DNA of 21,871 nt from Parcubacteria group bacterium (GTDB taxonomy: Bacteria; Patescibacteriota; Minisyncoccia; Phycocordibacterales; GCA-002724975), in contig PBQF01000055.1 of assembly GCA_002724975.1 (NCBI GenBank), positions 1-21,871 on the forward strand, given 5' to 3'. A program made the position numbers and the translations under genes. Positions within the stretch are counted from its first letter, which is position 1. Every line of letters starts with the position of its first letter. Positions 1 through 5,436 of the stretch are shown here, piece by piece. The notes under the pieces are model-generated. The model did not search any database, was not told the DNA's origin, and saw only the letters and a program-made list of their open reading frames with translations.

Positions 1-852
1 AGAATCACCAACACGACCATTTTGCAAACAATTAATTCGTTTTGGGTAAATAAGGATAATGTCGTTATTCAATATATTGATGAGAATGATGAAATCCAGA
101 TATTCTCCGCAGAAATCGTTCCAGATGAAGAAGATGTGGCTCAACCAAGCACTCTGGTGGGCTCTTTTTGGGAAAAAAATATAGAACAAATTGATGTTTT
201 TGGGGAAAGAATTTTCGGCATTTTGGAAAATAGTGCTGGATCTATTGGAATAATTTCAAGTCCAGATTTAGAAAACCAAGAAACAGTGCTAGATACTCCA
301 CTTAAGGAAATTTTAACATCTTGGGTAAATAGAAATACTATATCTATAAACACAAAACCTTCCTCAAAATCATTTGGCTATCTTTATCTTTTAGATACAA
401 ATAATAAAACTTTAGATGAGGCTCTGTCTAGAATAATAGGTTTAAATTCTATTGTTTCTAGAGACAAAAATAAAATTTTATATAGTACCTCGGTAAATAA
501 AAGTGCTTCACTACGATTTTTGGACAGAGAAACGGGTATAACCAAAGAAGTTGGGATCAAAACTTTTGTCGATAAGTGTGTCTGGGATGAATCAGAGGAA
601 GATACTACCTACTGCGCAGTCCCTAGAGACTTAAATTTTAGAAATCTCCCAGACAATTGGTATAAAGGAATTGTTTCTTTTTCAGACGATATTTGGAAAA
701 TAAACTTAGAAACTGAGGAAATGGAACTGGTTATGGAACTTACGGAAAATATTGATGTGGTAAATCTGAAAATAAATGAAACAGGAGATTACCTTGCCTT
801 TTTGAACAAAAAAGATATGACTTTATGGGGAATAGATCTGAGTCTAGATTAA
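1..852 (+). CDS. Beta-propeller-like hypothetical protein, 5' end outside the window
   Basis: The frame is open from base 1 with no stop, so the gene is cut by the window edge. The first possible start inside (TTG at 22) is probably not the true start. About 283 residues are visible. The sequence alternates short hydrophobic strands with turns containing Asp, Asn and Gly, such as SFWVNKDNVVIQYID and DIWKINLETEEMELVMEL. The last blade-like unit is GDYLAFLNKKDMTLWGIDL. These spaced W/I-K-I-N-L units resemble WD40- or TolB-like propeller blades, which in CPR genomes often follow an N-terminal membrane anchor and a PEGA domain. That N-terminal part would lie outside the window, so the family call is inference. 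The stop overlaps the convergent jag gene by 4 bp. No catalytic motif is visible. Confidence 0.6.
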   Translation, partial: RITNTTILQTINSFWVNKDNVVIQYIDENDEIQIFSAEIVPDEEDVAQPSTLVGSFWEKNIEQIDVFGERIFGILENSAGSIGIISSPDLENQETVLDTPLKEILTSWVNRNTISINTKPSSKSFGYLYLLDTNNKTLDEALSRIIGLNSIVSRDKNKILYSTSVNKSASLRFLDRETGITKEVGIKTFVDKCVWDESEEDTTYCAVPRDLNFRNLPDNWYKGIVSFSDDIWKINLETEEMELVMELTENIDVVNLKINETGDYLAFLNKKDMTLWGIDLSLD

Positions 853-1313
853 ATTTCCTGCTCTCCTTTGTACTTTATAACAACTCTTCTCTCATAACCC
901 CGGCCCGAAGACTCTGTTTCTATATCTGAATAGTTGGTAAACGTTGAATGAACAATCATTCTCTCGTAAGCACTCATTGGAGGCATTTCTACATCTTTTT
1001 TAAAAAACCTTGCTCTTTCTCCAAGAATAACAGCTTTGTTTTTTATATCTTGAACTCTTTTGTTTTGATATTCACCTATGTCTATAAAAAATTTTTCTTC
1101 CGGGTCTTGTTCGAGATTTTTTTCTATAACCTTCCTTAAAATATGGTTTAGAGCATTTAAGGTTTCTCCTTTATTACCAATTAAAAGAGCTGCCTCTGGA
1201 GTATTGATAACATATCGAAAACAGCCCTCTAAATCACTGTCTTTCTTCTCAACCAGCTCCACATCAATACCTAATTTAGCTAAAAAATCTTCAATTATTT
1301 CTTCTTTTCTCAT
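849..1313 (-). CDS. jag: Jag/KhpB-like KH-R3H RNA-binding protein
   Basis: This is a 154-residue cytoplasmic RNA-binding protein. A KH-like domain covers about residues 35-85, with the GxxG loop as GNKG at 46-49 (LLIGNKGETLNAL). An R3H domain covers about 87-148, with the Arg-x4-His element in ERMIVHSTF (117-125) and the usual ending GRGYERRVVIK. The N-terminal Jag_N domain found in many Firmicutes homologues is absent, which makes this a compact form. The start lies inside the 3' end of yidC (23-bp overlap), so translation is probably coupled. The order rpmH-rnpA-yidC-jag is the classical origin-proximal arrangement and supports the call. In Firmicutes, KhpB affects cell elongation and division through RNA binding; that role is not shown here. 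Confidence 0.88.
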   Translation of the reverse strand: MRKEEIIEDFLAKLGIDVELVEKKDSDLEGCFRYVINTPEAALLIGNKGETLNALNHILRKVIEKNLEQDPEEKFFIDIGEYQNKRVQDIKNKAVILGERARFFKKDVEMPPMSAYERMIVHSTFTNYSDIETESSGRGYERRVVIKYKGEQEI

Positions 1314-2043
1314 TTTTCTCTGTTTCTACGTCTTTTTTAACATAAAGCTCCTGGCCTATCATGAAAATATTACTGGTGGCCAAATATAAAGCAATAGCAG
1401 CAGAAATATTCCAGGCAATAAAGAAAATGATGACAGGGAAGACGTATCTCATCTGAAGACTCATACTTTTAGCAAAATCGCTTGCTAAACTGCGTTCGTT
1501 TTTATCATTTTGTTGTTGGGGAAGATTAGGACTAGAAAGCCTAGCTTGAAAAAACTGGGTTATCCCAGCCACCAAAGCTAGAAGGAAACTTTTCTGGGAA
1601 ATGTCTATAAAACCTAGAAAAACGGTGTTTATCTGTTCTGGTATTTTAACAAAAGAGTATAGTATCTCTGTGTTTACTTCGGGGAAACCAGCCCGAAGGA
1701 ATATAAAATAAAGTGCAAAAATTATTGGGATTTGTAACAAAATTAAAAAAAGTCCGGAAAATGGATTAATTTTTTCTGTTTTATACAATTCCATTGTTTT
1801 TGTCGCTTGTTCTCTTTTGTCTTTGTATTTTTCTTTTATTGCTTTTATCTGAGGTTCTATACTTTTTATTCTAGCTTGGGTCCTGATCGATTTTTGGGAC
1901 AATGGAAACAGAATAAGTTTTACAATAAGAGTAAAAAGTATAATAGCCAAGCCCAAATCTATCCAAGGTAAAAGATTAAGAAGTAAAATTATACCGTTGT
2001 AAAGAGGGTTATAAAAAGTTGTATTAAATAAAGACGAAATCAC
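1291..2043 (-). CDS. yidC: YidC/Oxa1 membrane protein insertase
   Basis: This is a 250-residue multi-pass membrane protein. Hydrophobic segments lie at about 17-48, 95-116, 150-166 and 200-230, as in the short YidC2/Oxa1 type without the large periplasmic domain of Gram-negative YidC. The charged cytoplasmic hairpin follows the first core helix (SQKSIRTQARIKSIEPQIKAI, 49-69 with EPQIKAIKEKY after it). Lys42, in VKLILFPL, sits where most homologues have the conserved groove Arg. The C-terminal tail is basic (KKDVETEKNEKRRNN), as in ribosome-binding tails. Translation starts at GTG; no ATG is available nearby in frame. It follows rnpA by 40 bp and overlaps jag. No separate yidD is seen between rnpA and yidC. 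Confidence 0.93.
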   Translation of the reverse strand: MISSLFNTTFYNPLYNGIILLLNLLPWIDLGLAIILFTLIVKLILFPLSQKSIRTQARIKSIEPQIKAIKEKYKDKREQATKTMELYKTEKINPFSGLFLILLQIPIIFALYFIFLRAGFPEVNTEILYSFVKIPEQINTVFLGFIDISQKSFLLALVAGITQFFQARLSSPNLPQQQNDKNERSLASDFAKSMSLQMRYVFPVIIFFIAWNISAAIALYLATSNIFMIGQELYVKKDVETEKNEKRRNN

Positions 2044-2083
2044 TAGGACATTCTACAACAGCTATACATGAGGAGCAAATTAT

Positions 2084-2350
2084 TTAAATTTTAGCTCTTT
2101 TAAGTAGTGCTGAGATGTCTTTTTTAATATCACTATATTTTTTATTTAAAATAGTTTTTTTAGGATAAATAAAAATGGTTTTGTCTTTAATTGGTTTTTT
2201 AATTAATTCTCCAATAGAAGCTTTTAATCTTCTTTTTAAAAGATTTCTCGAAACAGCGGTGGGGGATATTTTTTTAGAAACCACGATATGGACTTTGGGA
2301 GACTGGGTTTGTTTTATTTTAAGAGACAGTAAGTCTGTTTGATATAGCAC
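2084..2350 (-). CDS. rnpA: Ribonuclease P protein component, short form
   Basis: This is the protein subunit that helps RNase P RNA process tRNA 5' ends. The RNR signature is clear: VVSKKISPTAVSRNLLKRRLK at residues 23-43, followed by the C-terminal strand and helix (KTIFIYPKK, DIKKDISALLKRAK). At 88 residues it is short, because most homologues have about 105-120. The missing part is the N-terminal segment that usually reads like RL.K..DF..VF..G. The only canonical start in frame is this GTG, 20 bp after the rpmH stop. The frame stays open about 20 codons further upstream into rpmH, but without ATG, GTG or TTG. The start is therefore either a true shortening or a non-canonical codon upstream. 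Second gene of the rpmH operon. Confidence 0.87.
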   Translation of the reverse strand: MLYQTDLLSLKIKQTQSPKVHIVVSKKISPTAVSRNLLKRRLKASIGELIKKPIKDKTIFIYPKKTILNKKYSDIKKDISALLKRAKI

Positions 2351-2370
2351 AGCTTTAGAATAAAATATGG

Positions 2371-2505
2371 CTAAACAGAGAGCTTTTTTCTTCCTTTTCT
2401 TCTTTTATTAGCCAAAATTCTCCTGCCTGTGCTTGTTTTGGTTCTGGTTAGAAAACCGTGGGTTTTGGCTCTTTTTCTTTTTCTGGGATTATATGTTTTA
2501 GACAT
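2371..2505 (-). CDS. rpmH: 50S ribosomal protein L34
   Basis: The 44-residue protein MSKTYNPRKRKRAKTHGFLT... matches L34 over its whole length, including the SKTYNP start, the RTKTSTGRRILANKRRKGR core and the basic end. The ATG at 2505 gives the family's usual length. A longer reading from GTG at 2580 would add 25 residues with no L34 character and would start upstream of the predicted transcription start, so it is rejected. The gene is first in the leftward operon rpmH-rnpA-yidC-jag and diverges from dnaA, as around many bacterial origins. A TTGCCT-17-TATAAT promoter lies about 70 bp upstream. Confidence 0.96.
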   Translation of the reverse strand: MSKTYNPRKRKRAKTHGFLTRTKTSTGRRILANKRRKGRKKLSV

Positions 2506-2570
2506 GGATTCAAGTAAGGATATATATTTATTTTCTTGTGTCAATGGTGGTTTTTGGGCGTGCTTATCTT

Positions 2571-2601
2571 TTGTCAACACATTATAAACACCTTATTAAC
2601 A
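2571..2601 (+). repeat. Three DnaA-box-like 9-mers at exact 11-bp spacing
   Basis: TTGTCAACA (2571-2579), TTATAAACA (2582-2590) and TTATTAACA (2593-2601) start exactly 11 bp apart. Each matches 7 of 9 positions of the DnaA box TTATCCACA. They lie between rpmH and dnaA, where many bacteria have DnaA-binding clusters. The regular spacing puts all three on one DNA face. Binding by DnaA is inference; an AT-rich stretch could give such matches by chance, but the even spacing makes that less likely. Confidence 0.5.
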
Positions 2602-2609
2602 CAAGGCAA
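2581..2609 (-). promoter_or_regulatory. Sigma-70-type promoter of the rpmH operon
   Basis: Reading leftward, TTGCCT (2609-2604) and a perfect TATAAT (2586-2581) are 17 bp apart. The expected transcription start is near 2574, which leaves about a 70-nt leader before rpmH. The -10 overlaps the middle copy of a three-copy DnaA-box-like repeat (2571-2601), so DnaA could control this promoter. That regulatory reading is inference. Confidence 0.65.
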
Positions 2610-2644
2610 GATTTTTGACAAGTTTTTATGGTTTTCAAAAGTTA

Positions 2645-2650
2645 TATAAT
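2645..2650 (+). promoter_or_regulatory. Candidate -10 element for dnaA
   Basis: A perfect TATAAT lies 33 bp upstream of the dnaA ATG. At 16-18 bp upstream there are only T-rich hexamers (for example TTTTTA), so the -35 is weak. A good TTGACA at 2615-2620 is 24 bp away, too far to pair with it. Moderate support only. Confidence 0.4.
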
Positions 2651-2683
2651 GGTTGTTAATCTTTAGGTAAAATTTAAGCAAAA

Positions 2684-4024
2684 ATGGACAGTCAACAACT
2701 TTGGGATAGTGCACTTATAGAAATAGAACTTAGTATATCAAGGGCCAATTTTAAAACCTGGTTTAAAGACACCTTTGTGTCTAAACAAGAAGACGGGGTT
2801 GTTTACGTCAGTGTGCCTAGTGAGTTTGTAAAAGGATGGTTACAAGACAAATTTCATAAGTTAATTTTAAAAACATTAAGACTAACCTCGGACAAAGTTC
2901 GGTCTGTTGAGTATATTGTTTCAAAAGAAAGGCCGGTGAGTCAGAAAATTGGTGGTACTTTGGGTGCTTTAGGAAAAATAGAGTTGCCTCTTGATAACTT
3001 TTATGTAAACAAAAAAGATAATCTGAATCTAAGATATGATTTTGATTCTTTTGTTGTTGGTCCGTTTAATGAACTGGCTCACGCCGCGGCCCAAGCTGTT
3101 TTAAAAAATCCTGGTAGTTCTTATAATCCTTTGTTTGTGTATGGACAGACTGGAGTAGGAAAGACCCATTTAATTCAAGCAATAGGAAATAAAATAAAGG
3201 ATTTATATCCAAATAAAAATGTATACTATCTAACTTCCGAAAAATTTGCAGTTGAGTACACAAACTCTATCCAGGCAAACACAACAAACTCTTTTAAAGA
3301 GAAGTATAGAAAATATGACGTTTTAATAATGGATGATATCCAGTTTTTTTCTAGTAAAGAGAAGACCCAGGAAGAGTTGTTTCATCTTTTTAATTCAATT
3401 TATGAAAAAAGGGGGCAAATTCTGTTTTCGTCAGACAGGCATCCAAATTTCATTCCAGGCCTAGAGGAGCGCTTAAAATCAAGGTTTGCGCAAGGAATGA
3501 TTGTTGATATTTCGCCCCCAGACCATGAATCTAAGGCGGTTATTATAAAAAAGAAGTCTGGTCAAAGTAATTTTATAATTCCGGATGATATTGTTGAATA
3601 TTTGGCCGTTTCTGTCGAAGGAAGCGTTAGAGAGCTAGAGGGCATTCTTAATTCAATAATTTGTCAGGCTCAGTTAAAAAACAAAACCCCTAGTTTAAAT
3701 GATGTAAGGGGTTTAATTAAAAATAATATTAAACCAAAAAAAATGGTTCCAATAGAGAGTATTGTTAAAACGGTTGCAAACTACTACAACATAGAACCAG
3801 AAAATGTTTATAAAAAAACCAGAAAAAAAGAAATTGTTAAACCAAGACAGATGGTGATGTATATACTAAGAGAAGATTATAATATGCCATACCCTACAAT
3901 TGGACAAAAACTTGGAGGAAGAGACCACACAACCGTGATTCACTCTTACGAAAAAATTAAAAGAGAGTTAAAAGAAGGAAGTATTTTAATACAAGAGGTA
4001 GATCAGCTTAGGTCGATGTTGTGA
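2684..4024 (+). CDS. dnaA: Chromosomal replication initiator protein DnaA
   Basis: This 446-residue protein is full length for the family. Domain I is at about 1-75 (LWDSALIEIELSISRANFKTW). A short linker follows. The AAA+ domain has Walker A GQTGVGKTHL (154-163), Walker B VLIMDDIQF (213-221) and the arginine-finger region GLEERLKSRF (259-268). Domain IV carries the box-binding helix-turn-helix with the DnaA signature GGRDHTTVIHSYEKI (411-425). It binds DnaA boxes and opens the origin with ATP. The ATG at 2684 gives the correct domain I start; no clear Shine-Dalgarno is seen. It diverges from rpmH and is followed by a 220-bp AT-rich spacer with origin-like elements, then dnaN. Confidence 0.98.
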   Translation: MDSQQLWDSALIEIELSISRANFKTWFKDTFVSKQEDGVVYVSVPSEFVKGWLQDKFHKLILKTLRLTSDKVRSVEYIVSKERPVSQKIGGTLGALGKIELPLDNFYVNKKDNLNLRYDFDSFVVGPFNELAHAAAQAVLKNPGSSYNPLFVYGQTGVGKTHLIQAIGNKIKDLYPNKNVYYLTSEKFAVEYTNSIQANTTNSFKEKYRKYDVLIMDDIQFFSSKEKTQEELFHLFNSIYEKRGQILFSSDRHPNFIPGLEERLKSRFAQGMIVDISPPDHESKAVIIKKKSGQSNFIIPDDIVEYLAVSVEGSVRELEGILNSIICQAQLKNKTPSLNDVRGLIKNNIKPKKMVPIESIVKTVANYYNIEPENVYKKTRKKEIVKPRQMVMYILREDYNMPYPTIGQKLGGRDHTTVIHSYEKIKRELKEGSILIQEVDQLRSML

Positions 4025-4244
4025 GGATAATTATGTTTAAAAGTTTGTATAAACTATTAAAAATTAAGCCTTTAATAATTTTATAAAATAAAAAATAGTT
4101 TTATAAAATTACTTTCCACAGCTTATTAAAAAATAATTTATTAAAAACCTTTTGTTTAACCATTTTAAATAAGTTATCAACTTATCCAGTGCCCTAATAA
4201 TAATAATAAAATTTATATATAAAACTAATTAAAACTTATTAAAT
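4025..4244 (+). other. Putative replication origin (oriC) in the dnaA-dnaN spacer
   Basis: This 220-bp gene-free spacer is almost entirely A and T. It holds DnaA-box-like sites CTTTCCACA (4112-4120), TTATCAACT (4174-4182) and TTATCCAGT (4182-4190), each 7 of 9 to TTATCCACA. The last box is followed directly by GCCC (4191-4194) and five TAA trinucleotides (4195-4209), then a long A/T-only stretch up to dnaN. The order box, GC cluster, trinucleotide run matches the basal origin-unwinding system described in Bacillus subtilis, where DnaA-trios guide DnaA onto single-stranded DNA. Location next to dnaA and opposite rpmH is typical for oriC. Function is inferred; cumulative GC skew of the whole genome would settle it. 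Confidence 0.65.
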
Positions 4245-5339
4245 ATGAAAATAACTTGTTTAAAAGAAGATTTAGAGAAAGCTGTGTCCAACACAGAAAG
4301 AATTACTGGAAAAAATTTAAATTTACCAGTTTTAAAGGGTATTTTAATTAATGTTAATAAATCTATTGTCTTAAGCTCAACAAACCTTGATTTAGGTATA
4401 GAAATTGAAATTTCCGGGAAGGTCGAAAAAGAGGGCAGGGTTGTGATTGAAGGAGGAATTTTAAACAGTCTTTTGTCTAATATTCAAACCAACAAAAACC
4501 TTACCCTAGAACTTAAAAGTAATAATTTATTTATTACAGGGGAAAATATTAAAATTACCTTATCAACCCTGCCCAGCAACGAATTCCCATTAATACCAAA
4601 ACCAAAAAAGGGTAAATCTATAAAAATTAAAGCAAACTTGTTTACAAACGGCTTAAAATCGGTTTGGTCTAGTGCCTCAAACTCAACCATAAAACCAGAG
4701 TTATCAAGTGTTTATATCTACCCCAACGGAGAACAGGTTATTTTTGTAGCCACAGATTCTTTTCGGTTGTCTGAAAAGAAAATTCTATTCAATAATATAG
4801 TAAATTTTGAACCAATTTTAATTCCAGTTAAAAACGTTGTTGAAATAATAAGAAACCTTGAAGACACAACGGGGGACGTTGAAATTATTTTTGAGGAAAA
4901 CCAAATATCTTTCATATACAAAAAACAATTTTTAACTTCAAGAATAATTAATGGGGCATTCCCGGACTATAAACAAATTATTCCTAAAGAGTTTAATACT
5001 GAAATTATTTCTCTTAAAGAAGATGTTATTAATTCACTAAAACAATCAAATGTTCTCTCGGATAAATTTAACCAGATTATATTTTCAGTTTTTCCATCAA
5101 AAAAAACCCTTACTATCAAATCACAAAACGAAAAAGGAGAAAATATAAGTCGGGTTGAGGCCTCTTTAAACGGCGATGATATAGAAATAGGGTTTAATTA
5201 TAGATATATAATAGACGCCTTTCAGCCAATATCATCCGACAGCGTCTCCTTCTCTCTAACGGGGCCCGGCAGACCAATGGTTATAAAAGGTGTTTCAGAC
5301 GGTAGTTTTATCTATGTTGTTATGCCAATGAATAAATAA
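4245..5339 (+). CDS. dnaN: DNA polymerase III beta sliding clamp
   Basis: The 364-residue protein has the usual clamp length and start (MKITCLKEDLEKAVSNTERI), with the three repeated clamp folds at about 1-120, 125-245 and 246-364. Typical elements include LPVLKGILI (28-36), FVATDSFRLSEKKI near residue 170 and the C-terminal end VMPMNK, close to the common VMPM(R/K) ending that lines the partner-binding pocket. It holds the replicase on DNA and forms a ring dimer. ATG at 4245 is preceded by A/T-only sequence without a Shine-Dalgarno. It follows dnaA and the putative origin, and a hairpin overlaps its stop codon. It converges on the penicillin-binding protein gene. Confidence 0.97.
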   Translation: MKITCLKEDLEKAVSNTERITGKNLNLPVLKGILINVNKSIVLSSTNLDLGIEIEISGKVEKEGRVVIEGGILNSLLSNIQTNKNLTLELKSNNLFITGENIKITLSTLPSNEFPLIPKPKKGKSIKIKANLFTNGLKSVWSSASNSTIKPELSSVYIYPNGEQVIFVATDSFRLSEKKILFNNIVNFEPILIPVKNVVEIIRNLEDTTGDVEIIFEENQISFIYKKQFLTSRIINGAFPDYKQIIPKEFNTEIISLKEDVINSLKQSNVLSDKFNQIIFSVFPSKKTLTIKSQNEKGENISRVEASLNGDDIEIGFNYRYIIDAFQPISSDSVSFSLTGPGRPMVIKGVSDGSFIYVVMPMNK

Positions 5340-5366
5340 CGGTCTTAAAAAGACGGTTATTTTTTT
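5336..5366 (+). terminator. Rho-independent-type terminator of dnaN
   Basis: An 11-bp stem with one G-G mismatch (ATAACGGTCTT, 3-nt loop, AAGACGGTTAT) spans 5336-5360 and runs into a T stretch to 5366. It overlaps the dnaN stop codon. Confidence 0.6.
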
Positions 5367-5436
5367 AAAAAAGGTGGATTTAATTAACACCCTAGATAGT
5401 CTACTTGGTAAAAATATTATTGAAGACGCCAAGTAA

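Noticed and set aside
2517..2544. TTGACA at 2544-2539 on the minus strand with a weak TATCCT as a second rpmH promoter
   Set aside because: The -10 matches poorly, and a better TTGCCT-17-TATAAT exists upstream.
2506..2580. Longer rpmH starting at GTG 2580 (69 residues)
   Set aside because: The 25 extra residues do not look like L34, and the start would be upstream of the predicted transcription start; ATG at 2505 gives the exact family length.
2615..2650. TTGACA at 2615 paired with TATAAT at 2645 as the dnaA promoter
   Set aside because: Spacing is 24 bp, well outside the 16-18 bp needed; only the -10 is kept.
4195..4209. TAA repeat as a simple microsatellite or CRISPR-like repeat
   Set aside because: No spacer-repeat structure; position beside DnaA-box-like sites suits an origin element better.
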